DNA of 64,000 nt. It comes from Flagellimonas eckloniae (GTDB lineage Bacteria > Bacteroidota > Bacteroidia > Flavobacteriales > Flavobacteriaceae). Of this stretch, positions 56,025 through 64,000 are shown piece after piece (position 1 is the first letter of the stretch; each line of letters begins with the position of its first letter). The stretch is taken from assembly GCF_001413955.1 (NCBI RefSeq), contig NZ_LCTZ01000002.1, positions 682,001 through 746,000 on the forward strand, written 5' to 3'. The notes below the pieces were generated by a model. That model had not been told where the DNA came from. It did no database searches and saw only the letters and a program-made list of their open reading frames with translations. Both the position numbers and the translations under genes were made by a program.

Positions 56025-57026
56025 ATGGACAGCGTAAAGGAAATTGTAGCCAATATAAATCAGGGAAATCCGAAACCCATTTATTTTTTAATGGGTGATG
56101 AGCCTTATTATATTGATAAGATTTCAAAGTACATCGCGGATAATGTTTTGACCGAAGAGGAGCGGGGTTTTAACCAAATGGTGCTTTATGGGCGTGATAC
56201 CAGTATTGATGAGGTTATCTCCAATGCGAAACGGTTTCCCATGATGGCAGAGTACCAGGTTGTCATAGTTAAAGAGGCACAACATCTTTCCCGAACTATT
56301 GAAAACCTTAACGCTTACGTTGAAAACCCTCAGCCGAATACAATACTTGTTTTCTGCTATAAATACAAAAAGCTTGATAAGCGAAAAAAGTTATATAAAT
56401 CTATTCTGAAAACAGGAGAATTATTTGAGAGTAAGAAGTTATACGATAATCAAGTAGCTGATTGGATACGGAAAATTTTGAACGGAAAGAAATATAAGAT
56501 TTCCCCTAAGGCTTGTATGTTGCTTGTAGAGTTTCTGGGAACGGATCTGAGCAAGATCAATAATGAACTTGACAAACTAATGATAGTAGTACCTGAAACC
56601 ATAGAAATCACTCCAGAATTGATTGAACAGCATATAGGCATTAGCAAGGATTTCAACAATTTTGAACTTAAAAAGGCTCTAGGCGAGCGAAATGTTGGTA
56701 AAGCTACCCGTATAATCAATTATTTTTCGCAAAATCCCAAGGACAATCCTTTTGTGGTCACTATTACATTATTGAATACTTTTTTTACCCAGCTATTGCA
56801 ATATCATGGTCTTAAAGACCATTCCCCAGGCAATGTTGCAAAGGCACTTGGTGTAAACCCGTATTTTGTAAATGAATATACAGTTGCTGCCAAAAACTAT
56901 CCAATGCGGAGAGTGAGTTCAATCATCTCAAACCTAAGACAGTTGGATTTAAAAAGTAAAGGTGTTGGGGCAAGCAACCTTACTCAGGCTGATCTTCTTA
57001 AAGAGTTGTTGACCAAAATTGTATAG
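56025..57026 (+). CDS. holA: DNA polymerase III delta subunit
   Basis: 333 residues. Family patterns: PKPIYFLMGDEPYYIDKI near the N-terminus, ERGFNQMVLYGRD, a middle domain with DLSKINNELDKL, and a C-terminal clamp-loader collar. Opens the sliding clamp together with gamma/tau and delta-prime. Starts close to the divergent HsdR_N-like gene; its stop almost touches the convergent DoxX gene. Confidence 0.92.
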   Translation: MDSVKEIVANINQGNPKPIYFLMGDEPYYIDKISKYIADNVLTEEERGFNQMVLYGRDTSIDEVISNAKRFPMMAEYQVVIVKEAQHLSRTIENLNAYVENPQPNTILVFCYKYKKLDKRKKLYKSILKTGELFESKKLYDNQVADWIRKILNGKKYKISPKACMLLVEFLGTDLSKINNELDKLMIVVPETIEITPELIEQHIGISKDFNNFELKKALGERNVGKATRIINYFSQNPKDNPFVVTITLLNTFFTQLLQYHGLKDHSPGNVAKALGVNPYFVNEYTVAAKNYPMRRVSSIISNLRQLDLKSKGVGASNLTQADLLKELLTKIV

Positions 57027-57027
57027 A

Positions 57028-57405
57028 TTATTTTTTGTCGATACTGTATTTACCCGGTCCTAGTAGAAATACTACTACAAAAATGATAAGATATAGTAAG
57101 GCCAATTCTTTTTTTCCAAAAGGATCTGAGCCATGAACTACAAAAGCAGCAACAAACATGGTAATAGCCGTTGGAATTGTTGCCCAACGTGTTTTAAATC
57201 CTATAATAATAAGAATGGGACAAATAAACTCACCTATTACAGTTAAGAAGAGCGAAGGAGCTTGTCCAATACCCAATGGGTTGGCAAATTCGGTATTACC
57301 ACTGATAAGCTTTTGAAATTTGGAATAACCATGGGTTAGCATAAATGCAGAAGGGACGATTCTTAATAGCGCAAGACCTAGGTGGATTAAAAGATTATTT
57401 TTCAT
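57028..57405 (-). CDS. DoxX-family membrane protein
   Basis: 125 residues, four predicted membrane helices (LGLALLRIVPSAFMLTHGY, SLFLTVIGEFICPILIIIGF, TAITMFVAAFVVH, LALLYLIIFVVVFLLG). The DoxX pattern RIVPSAFMLTHGYSKF is clear. Role of these proteins is diverse; unknown here. Confidence 0.88.
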   Translation of the reverse strand: MKNNLLIHLGLALLRIVPSAFMLTHGYSKFQKLISGNTEFANPLGIGQAPSLFLTVIGEFICPILIIIGFKTRWATIPTAITMFVAAFVVHGSDPFGKKELALLYLIIFVVVFLLGPGKYSIDKK

Positions 57406-57555
57406 GAAAGGGGAATTTAGGTACTGTGAAAATATGAATTATGTCCAAATGAAAGTAAGAATGGACTATTAAAGTTAGTTTAAGTAAGTAATTAAGGACA
57501 AAACCGATAGGCTTAATACTATGTTTGTGCTTAAGTGAGAACAAATGTTCTTCTA

Positions 57556-59967
57556 TTATCGTAAACTGGGAAAAGACTTTGGGTCAACCTCATGCATAAT
57601 TTGGCAGATTTTCTCAAAAATATCCTCGGCACTTGGTTTTGAAAAGTAATCCCCATCTGAAGCATAAGCTGGTCTATGCGCTTTTGCCGTTAGTGTCTGC
57701 GGAGCACTATCTAAATATTGATAGCCTCCTTGTTCTTCGATTATTTGTTGTAGAAGATAAGCCGAACATCCTCCAGGTACATCTTCATCAATAATCAAGA
57801 GTCTATTGGTTTTTTTCAAACTTTTGGTTACATCATGGTCCAAATCAAATGGTAATAAGGATTGTGCATCAATAACTTCAGCATCAATACCAACCTCCAA
57901 TAACTCTTGAGCTGTTTTTTCTACAATTCTAAGCGTAGAACCATATGAAAGAAGGGTAATATCGTTACCTTCCTTGATAGTTTCAACTTTTCCTATTGGG
58001 GTACAAAACTCCCCAAGGTTAGCGGGCATTTTTTCTTTTAAACGATAACCGTTGAGACTTTCAATAACCAAGGCTGGTTCATCACTTTTCATTAGGGTAT
58101 TGTAAAAACCTGCAGCTTGTGTCATGTTTCTAGGCACTAAAATATACATGCCGCGTAATAGATGAACAAGCCCACCCATTTGAGACCCTGAATGCCAAAT
58201 ACCCTCTAATCGGTGGCCTCTAGTCCTTACAATGAGAGGTGCTTTTTGTTTACCGACTGTGCGGTACATGAGTGATGCTAAATCATCACTTAAGGTCTGT
58301 ATTGCGTAAAGAATATAATCTAAATATTGAATTTCTGCTATTGGCCTTAAGCCTCTTAGCGCAAGACCAATACCTTGTCCAATAATAGTTGTTTCCCGAA
58401 TTCCCGTATCCGCTACACGCAATGGCCCGTATTTTTTCTGTAGGCCTTCCAGGCCTTGATTTACATCTCCAATTGCCCCAGTATCTTCTCCAAATACCAT
58501 TGCCTCTGGATACTTGTTAAAAATAGTATCGAAATTATCTCGTAAGATAATCCTACCATCCACAGATTTCGAGTCATCTGAATATGATGGAGGTATGGAA
58601 TTGATATTTGTTGCCTTGGTTGGGCCTTCGTTGTAAAGATGTGAACTATACTTGGGTTGATTTATACCCAAGAAGTTTTTAATCCATTGTTGTAGTATTG
58701 TTTTTTCTTGTGTTGATTCACCCAAAAGATAGCGCATAGCCTTTCTTGATTGGGATGCTAGATCTTTTTTTAAAGGTTCTTCAATAGCAATTAAATCATT
58801 CTTTATTTTTGATACGAAGCTCTTGTTCGGACTTTTAGTTGATGCATTCTCCAACAATCGGATAAGCTGCTTTTTGGCAATAAGATGTGGTTCCAAAAAT
58901 TCGGCCCATGCCTCTTTTTTTGAAGCCCTAACTTCTTGTTTTATTTGCCGCTCCAATTTTTTTAATTCCTCTTCAGTGGAAATATTATTTTCAAGAACCC
59001 ATTCCCTAAAACGTTTGTTACAATCGTTTTCCCGTTCCCATTCCAAGCGATCCTCAGATTTATAGCGCTCATGGGAACCAGAGGTTGAATGCCCTTGAGG
59101 TTGCGTAAGGTCAGTAACATGTATAAGAACAGGAATATGGTTTTCCCTAGCAATATCGGAAGCATTCTCAAAAGCATGTATCAAACCCGTATAGTCCCAA
59201 CCTTTAACCTTCAGCATTTCATAGCCTTCGTTGGATTCATCGCGTTGTAGCCCTTTTAGCATTTCTGAGATATCGCCTTTTGTAGTATGAAACTCCGCAG
59301 GAACGGAAATGCCATAGGCATCATCCCAAATGGCAATAACCATAGGTACTTGCATTACTCCGGCAGCGTTCACGGTTTCAAAAAAGTGGCCTTCACTTGT
59401 GCTTGCATTACCTATAGTCCCCCAAGCAACTTCGTTTCCATTTTTTGAAAAGTTGGTTTGGTTAATTTCTTTTACGTTTCTATAGATTTTTGAAGCTTGG
59501 GCCAATCCCAACAAGCGTGGCATTTGACCTGCTGTACACGAAATATCTGCGCTACTATTCTTTTGTTGGGTTAAATTTTTCCAAGTACCATCATTATTTA
59601 GGCTGTGGGTGACAAAGTGTGCTCCCATTTGCCTGCCTGCACTCATTGGTTCCTTTTCTATGTCCGTAGTGGCATAGAGACCATGAAAAAATTCTTTGGG
59701 ACTCAGGTTTCCTAGGGCCATCATAAAAGTTTGATCCCTGTAATAACCACTTCTAAAATCACCATTTTGGAATGCTCTCGCCATTGCAAGCTGAGGCAAT
59801 TCCTTACCATCTCCAAAAATTCCAAACTTCGCCTTTCCGGATAACACTTCCCGTCTACCTAGCAAGCTACATTCTCTACTGGTGACCGCAACTACATAAT
59901 CCTTAAGGATTTGTGATTGAAAATCATCAAAAGAAATATCGCTACTTGTGCTAGAATCTGGCTTCAT
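57556..59967 (-). CDS. Fused 2-oxoacid dehydrogenase E1 alpha-beta (branched-chain type)
   Basis: 803 residues. The N-terminal half is an E1 alpha subunit (EMLKG-like region, TPP-binding WGTIGNASTSEGHFFETVNAAG, WDDAYGISVP); the C-terminal half from about residue 470 is E1 beta (VFGEDTGAIGDVNQGLEGLQKKYG, DTGIRETTIIGQGIGLAL, and the final DVPGGCSAYLLQQI). It should decarboxylate 2-oxoacids, probably of the branched-chain type, and hand the acyl group to an E2 encoded elsewhere. The fusion in one chain is typical for Bacteroidota. The short leader contains a strong promoter. Confidence 0.92.
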   Translation of the reverse strand: MKPDSSTSSDISFDDFQSQILKDYVVAVTSRECSLLGRREVLSGKAKFGIFGDGKELPQLAMARAFQNGDFRSGYYRDQTFMMALGNLSPKEFFHGLYATTDIEKEPMSAGRQMGAHFVTHSLNNDGTWKNLTQQKNSSADISCTAGQMPRLLGLAQASKIYRNVKEINQTNFSKNGNEVAWGTIGNASTSEGHFFETVNAAGVMQVPMVIAIWDDAYGISVPAEFHTTKGDISEMLKGLQRDESNEGYEMLKVKGWDYTGLIHAFENASDIARENHIPVLIHVTDLTQPQGHSTSGSHERYKSEDRLEWERENDCNKRFREWVLENNISTEEELKKLERQIKQEVRASKKEAWAEFLEPHLIAKKQLIRLLENASTKSPNKSFVSKIKNDLIAIEEPLKKDLASQSRKAMRYLLGESTQEKTILQQWIKNFLGINQPKYSSHLYNEGPTKATNINSIPPSYSDDSKSVDGRIILRDNFDTIFNKYPEAMVFGEDTGAIGDVNQGLEGLQKKYGPLRVADTGIRETTIIGQGIGLALRGLRPIAEIQYLDYILYAIQTLSDDLASLMYRTVGKQKAPLIVRTRGHRLEGIWHSGSQMGGLVHLLRGMYILVPRNMTQAAGFYNTLMKSDEPALVIESLNGYRLKEKMPANLGEFCTPIGKVETIKEGNDITLLSYGSTLRIVEKTAQELLEVGIDAEVIDAQSLLPFDLDHDVTKSLKKTNRLLIIDEDVPGGCSAYLLQQIIEEQGGYQYLDSAPQTLTAKAHRPAYASDGDYFSKPSAEDIFEKICQIMHEVDPKSFPSLR

Positions 59968-59985
59968 AGGTGATTTTTAGTTTTG

Positions 59986-60016
59986 CAAAAATACAAAAAC
60001 ATCATCAAAATGGCAA
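59986..60016 (-). promoter_or_regulatory. Promoter of the fused E1 gene
   Basis: On the minus strand TTG (60014-60016) and TATTTTTG (59986-59993) with a 20-base spacer, a full match to the Bacteroidota consensus, 18 bases before the start codon. Confidence 0.7.
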
Positions 60017-60125
60017 TAGGATATATTGCTAAAAAAATGATAATTTGATAAAAAAAAGTATAATAGAGTAGAAATTATTAAAAATATATCTTCTTTAAGA
60101 CTTAATATTTAGGAATAATTCAATA

Positions 60126-62960
60126 CTAAAACCACTGCCTTGTGAACAGCCCGATAAGCGTACGTGGGCTTAATGTTACAATGAATCTAATGCGTTCACC
60201 ATAGTTTTGCTGCGCAATCTCCCATCCTCTATTTGAATATACGGGAAAGTAAAGTTCAAAATAGTCAGTTACAAGATTCAATCGGACTCCAGAATCATAA
60301 ACGAATCGCGCGTTTTCACCTCTATTTTTTATGTAACCAAGATCGCCATACGCTTCAACCCATTTCCATATGTTGGTGCTTGCATTGGTTGTAGCGATCC
60401 AATCATTTGCAAATGGATTTTCCAATTGGGATTTAAAACCACCTTCTGCTATAATTATTTGTTGACTATAAATACCAGAATCCTCCGAACGACCTAGGTA
60501 GGGAAGATCAAAAAGGTAATCCGTTGGTCTATCCAAAGCAAAGCTAAAAAAATCTGAATCCGTTTTGTTGCGTAAAAACTTCCCGGCATATAAACGGAAG
60601 TTAATTTGTCTGTTGCTTTCAAACAGTTTTCTATACTCCAATTCAAATGCCAATTTCGTAAAATCACTTGAATGCTGTGCATCCAAAAACCAAGAAGTAT
60701 AATTTAAGATGTTATTGTCCACATCCCTGTACCTTAAATTAAGCACACTATAATCTGGGTCTGTGTCTATCTGTTGCGCAACATTTTCATCTATATTTCT
60801 GAATACATTCCTGAAGCGGAAAAGCAATGATTGTCTTCTATTTGAAATGAGGTCATTGGGCCTCCAACCAAAACTAACAGCTGGTGTAAGGGTGGAAAAA
60901 CGAGAATTAACCTGAAAGTGTGACGTGGAACCCGAAAGAGAGTAATTGGAAACATATAGACCACTTTTGCCATGATATTTTCTATAACTAAAATTTGCTT
61001 TACCTACCAATGTCCGCTCTAAAAAGGAATAAGTTGGGGCAATATCATAATTAAATGGTCTTTCAAGAAATGGTTTGTTATAAAGCCTCAATCCCGGTGT
61101 AATTCCGTCATACACATTAAAATTTGCAATAGGCACATAAAACACCTGATTGTAATAAGGATCTTCGGTGTCTTTAAAGAATTGAAATTTTAGTTTTTTG
61201 TTACTCGAAAAAAAGCCGTTCAAAGTTTTCCAATTGTCCCTTTGATTAAATTCAGGAATTTTCTGATCATAATTAAGAACAAGACGATCTTCGGAATTTC
61301 TTGGTATTGTAAAGGTTTTTGAAGTATCAATATCTGAAAACCAATAGTGGGAAATCACAGAGTCTTTTTGCAGCCCAAATAATGAAATGGGTACATTGGT
61401 CTGCCTTTTGTTTTTAATGGTGAAGGTTATGGAATCTTCAGTTTTTTTGAGCTTTTTTATTTTGAAATCGATTTTTTTACGCGTTGCAACATATTCGTCA
61501 AAAAACCAATCGATATCCTTATTTGAAAATGTGTTTATCTCATTTTTGAAATCCGTTGCATTTACTCTTGGATTTAGACTGTGGGATTTATAGAAGGATA
61601 TAATACTACTGTCAATTTTTTCACCGCCCAAGTATGTTGATAAATAGGACATTCCCAGCCCGGCTTTGTAGCTATTGGCAATCTTTCTATTAAATTTTAT
61701 TAGGGAATCGTTGGGAGTCGTCAATGCTTGGTCAATATTTTTCCGCGCAGAAAGCATACTAAGCAGAGCGTATTGCTCGTTAAAGTCCATTTTTGCCATG
61801 TGGAAGTTTTTAAACCCCCATAACTTGGAAAGTTTTCCTGCCAATTTTTGATTGGGGTAATAATCCTCAACATACCTTATCATAAGATAAGTGCCAATGG
61901 CATCATTTACCCACCGTTCACGTCTCGTATCCAAATAAAGAGTTTCCTGCAGAAAACTATGAATGGCGGTTTTTAAAAACTTCATTTCAAATTGAAACTG
62001 TTTTTCATAGGGTCGTATGAATGAAGGCAACTGATTTATTCCATAGAGCGGCGTTTTGTTATAATCCAACTCACTTACCAATAGGTTTGGATGCGGATAT
62101 CTTCCTAAATTTTCATCAAGAAATGAAGCTACTTTATTAATTGAGATACCCTGGGATATTTCATCAAAATTGTTCGATTCCAAATCAGTCGTAACCGTTA
62201 AAAACTGTGTTACATGTTTTGTGAATCTTTTAGTTCGACTTAAAACCAACTTGCAGTTTGTTCTATTATTGGCCATAAGTTTTACATACTGACCCTCAGT
62301 AAAATCTACTAGACCATCTTCATCATAGTTGGATGCCAGAAAAAGTTTGGAAGGAAATGTGAAATCAATTAAGGTGTTGATGGGTTCCGTATACTGATCA
62401 TCCAAATCCATATTATCGTATAGCTTCCACTCCCCATCATAAATTGCAGGGGTCAGATACCAATCTTTTAGATAATATTCTCCATTGGATTTAAATCCAT
62501 AGGTAGTGAACTTGCTGTGTGGAAGTCTAATTGTATAGGTTAGAAAGAGTTGAACAGACTCACCAGGGTCTAACGCTTCGGCTAATTCTACCCTTAGGAT
62601 ATCCTTGTTCCCTAATCGCTCCCAATGTAAGCCCTGATAGTCCTGACCCACAATGCTTGTTATTTTTGTGTATCCTCTTTCGCGATCTTTCGCCAAATGA
62701 AGACTGCGTTTAAATTCCTCCGCAAAACGCTTAGCCAAAGCTGTTTTTTTGTTGGAATAAGCATGGTTCCAATCGTTAAGATAGATTACGGAAAGGCCAT
62801 CGTTACTACTGTTATAATAGGTTAGTTTTTGTTTGATGTAGATTTCTTTGGTGGCATCCGTCAAAGTAGCGGCAATCTCATTTTTATGTTGCGACCAGCA
62901 TACTGATTGTACTAAAAAGAACAATACGAATATGCTTAAAATGAGATTTTTATTTACCAA
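60126..62960 (-). CDS. Pseudo-M1 peptidase fused to an outer-membrane beta-barrel
   Basis: 944 residues starting at a TTG (MVNKNLILSIFVLFFL, signal peptide to about 24); no in-frame ATG precedes it. Residues about 30-480 follow the M1 aminopeptidase layout, but the zinc site is gone: HSFLQ (334-338) replaces HEXXH, and WVNDAIGTYL (from 350) replaces WLNEGFATY. The C-terminal part (about 600-944) is a series of beta strands ending RQWF, like an outer-membrane barrel. So it may use the M1 domain as a binding module at the cell surface. Alternatively the metal site was lost recently and the gene is decaying, but the reading frame is intact. Confidence 0.78.
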   Translation of the reverse strand: MVNKNLILSIFVLFFLVQSVCWSQHKNEIAATLTDATKEIYIKQKLTYYNSSNDGLSVIYLNDWNHAYSNKKTALAKRFAEEFKRSLHLAKDRERGYTKITSIVGQDYQGLHWERLGNKDILRVELAEALDPGESVQLFLTYTIRLPHSKFTTYGFKSNGEYYLKDWYLTPAIYDGEWKLYDNMDLDDQYTEPINTLIDFTFPSKLFLASNYDEDGLVDFTEGQYVKLMANNRTNCKLVLSRTKRFTKHVTQFLTVTTDLESNNFDEISQGISINKVASFLDENLGRYPHPNLLVSELDYNKTPLYGINQLPSFIRPYEKQFQFEMKFLKTAIHSFLQETLYLDTRRERWVNDAIGTYLMIRYVEDYYPNQKLAGKLSKLWGFKNFHMAKMDFNEQYALLSMLSARKNIDQALTTPNDSLIKFNRKIANSYKAGLGMSYLSTYLGGEKIDSSIISFYKSHSLNPRVNATDFKNEINTFSNKDIDWFFDEYVATRKKIDFKIKKLKKTEDSITFTIKNKRQTNVPISLFGLQKDSVISHYWFSDIDTSKTFTIPRNSEDRLVLNYDQKIPEFNQRDNWKTLNGFFSSNKKLKFQFFKDTEDPYYNQVFYVPIANFNVYDGITPGLRLYNKPFLERPFNYDIAPTYSFLERTLVGKANFSYRKYHGKSGLYVSNYSLSGSTSHFQVNSRFSTLTPAVSFGWRPNDLISNRRQSLLFRFRNVFRNIDENVAQQIDTDPDYSVLNLRYRDVDNNILNYTSWFLDAQHSSDFTKLAFELEYRKLFESNRQINFRLYAGKFLRNKTDSDFFSFALDRPTDYLFDLPYLGRSEDSGIYSQQIIIAEGGFKSQLENPFANDWIATTNASTNIWKWVEAYGDLGYIKNRGENARFVYDSGVRLNLVTDYFELYFPVYSNRGWEIAQQNYGERIRFIVTLSPRTLIGLFTRQWF

Positions 62961-62973
62961 AGTTGTAGTGATA

Positions 62974-63660
62974 TTAGAAATTAGGACTCAAGGTTCGTCC
63001 TTTATAGAAAGCATCAATAATTGAAACCACTTCTTCCTCTGTATCGACAATTTTAATTAAATCAAGGTCCTTTGCGCTTATATTTCCAGCTTCAAGCATA
63101 GTGTCTTTTACCCAATCAATTAACCCGCTCCAAAATTTAGACCCAACCAAAATAATTGGGAAGGTGTGTATTTTGTTGGTTTGAATAAGTGTAATTGCCT
63201 CAAAAAGTTCATCCAAAGTGCCAAATCCACCTGGCATTACCACAAACCCTTGTGAATATTTTACAAACATTACTTTTCTAACAAAGAAGTAATCAAAGTC
63301 CAGACTTTTATCACTGTCTATGAATGGATTATCGTGCTGTTCAAACGGCAAATCTATATTAAGGCCTACGGAAGTACCACCTGCTAAACTTGCACCTTTA
63401 TTACCAGCTTCCATAATACCAGGTCCTCCACCAGTTATTACTCCGTAACCTGCTTCAGCAATACTTTTTGCAACCTTTACGGCTAGATCATAGTATGCAT
63501 CTCCGGGTTTTACCCTTGCAGAACCAAAAATGGAAACACAGGGACCAATAGCGCTCATTTTTTCAAAGCCACTTACAAATTCCCCCATGATTTTAAAGAT
63601 GGCCCAGGAGTCATTTGTCTTTATCTCATTCCATCCCTTATGATGTTGTTCTTTACGCAT
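62974..63660 (-). CDS. LOG-family (TIGR00730) Rossmann-fold protein
   Basis: 228 residues. The family motif PGGFGTLDELFEAITLIQTNK is present, and GVITGGGPGIMEAGNKGA forms the nucleotide site. LOG proteins hydrolyse cytokinin or other nucleotide 5'-monophosphates. It ends 14 bases before the start of the pseudo-M1 gene and probably shares a transcript with uvrA and that gene. Confidence 0.93.
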   Translation of the reverse strand: MRKEQHHKGWNEIKTNDSWAIFKIMGEFVSGFEKMSAIGPCVSIFGSARVKPGDAYYDLAVKVAKSIAEAGYGVITGGGPGIMEAGNKGASLAGGTSVGLNIDLPFEQHDNPFIDSDKSLDFDYFFVRKVMFVKYSQGFVVMPGGFGTLDELFEAITLIQTNKIHTFPIILVGSKFWSGLIDWVKDTMLEAGNISAKDLDLIKIVDTEEEVVSIIDAFYKGRTLSPNF

Positions 63661-63678
63661 TTTTACTGTATTTATATT

Positions 63679-64000
63679 TTATACTGCTGGGGCTATTTTA
63701 CGTTTAACCGCTTCCAACTCCTTTTTCAAAAACTTCGCTGTATAGCTTTTATTGTCCTTAGCAACCTCTTCCGGGGTTCCCTTTGCCACAATCATTCCGC
63801 CACCGCGACCACCTTCATAGCCTATATCGATGATGTGATCCATCATTTTAATGACATCCATATTATGTTCGATCACCAAAATGGTATTTCCTTTGTCCAC
63901 CAATTGATTCAAAACTTCCATTAAGACCCTAATATCTTCAAAATGGAGTCCTGTTGTTGGCTCGTCCAAGATATAGAAGGTATTCCCCGTATCTCGTTTT
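63679..64000 (-). CDS. uvrA: UvrA C-terminal end (partial, gene continues beyond the window)
   Basis: The last about 106 residues of the UvrA nucleotide-excision-repair ATPase; the frame stays open at base 64000. [12 protein letters not shown] holds the Walker B of the second ABC domain, followed by the H-loop VIEHNMDVI and [23 protein letters not shown]. Confidence 0.95.
   Translation of the reverse strand, partial: KRDTGNTFYILDEPTTGLHFEDIRVLMEVLNQLVDKGNTILVIEHNMDVIKMMDHIIDIGYEGGRGGGMIVAKGTPEEVAKDNKSYTAKFLKKELEAVKRKIAPAV

Overview
The window comes from a Bacteroidota chromosome, most likely a marine or soil Flavobacteriaceae. Indications are the AT-rich sequence, the lack of Shine-Dalgarno sites, several TAnnTTTG promoter elements, and lineage-typical families: a TonB-dependent receptor with STN domain, DUF4249, DUF2911, a fused E1 2-oxoacid dehydrogenase, GG-leader peptides, and OmpA-type lipoproteins. 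No rRNA, tRNA, CRISPR array, transposase or integrase was seen.

Layout. 1-5.8 kb: an outer-membrane uptake operon (TonB receptor, DUF4249 lipoprotein, MG2-like protein). 5.87-12.9 kb: a compact island, all on the minus strand, for a secreted peptide system. It holds two small precursors with 24-residue GG leaders and Cys-rich cores, a C39-peptidase ABC exporter, an HlyD adaptor, a VKOR-thioredoxin oxidase with a C39-like N-terminus, and a LytTR regulator with a degenerate receiver. The island is bounded by a perfect 162-bp direct repeat of the first 54 codons of comM: a truncated copy on the left and the intact gene on the right. 14.6-19.1 kb: a cupin, a small conserved protein, and a YcsG-like NRAMP protein with pxpABC (5-oxoprolinase). 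19.5-25.5 kb: the ilvD-ilvB-methyltransferase-ilvN-ilvC operon, then a GapN-like dehydrogenase. 27-34.6 kb: a hypothetical secreted protein, a 37-residue membrane peptide, two tandem paralogous surface lipoproteins and an outer-membrane barrel. 35.2-40 kb: the leucine operon, transcribed leuC-leuD-leuA-leuB leftwards. 40.4-64 kb: mostly housekeeping and envelope genes (DUF2911/TPR, recG, M1 aminopeptidase, patatin, OmpA-like proteins, GltB-like protein, DsrE, uvrD, sua5/tsaC-like, ompA, GT2, HsdR_N-like, holA, DoxX, fused E1, an M1-like barrel protein lacking its metal ligands, LOG, and the C-terminal end of uvrA).

How the genes work together. The ilv and leu clusters supply branched-chain amino acids, and the fused E1 probably acts in branched-chain 2-oxoacid oxidation. 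The pxp cluster salvages 5-oxoproline to glutamate, and the adjoining NRAMP-like permease has lost the usual metal ligands, so it may import the organic substrate. The island is the most striking part. Its gene set predicts export, leader removal at GG and disulfide formation of two cysteine-rich peptides, under a regulator that probably does not depend on phosphorylation. Its repeat boundaries show how it sits in comM.
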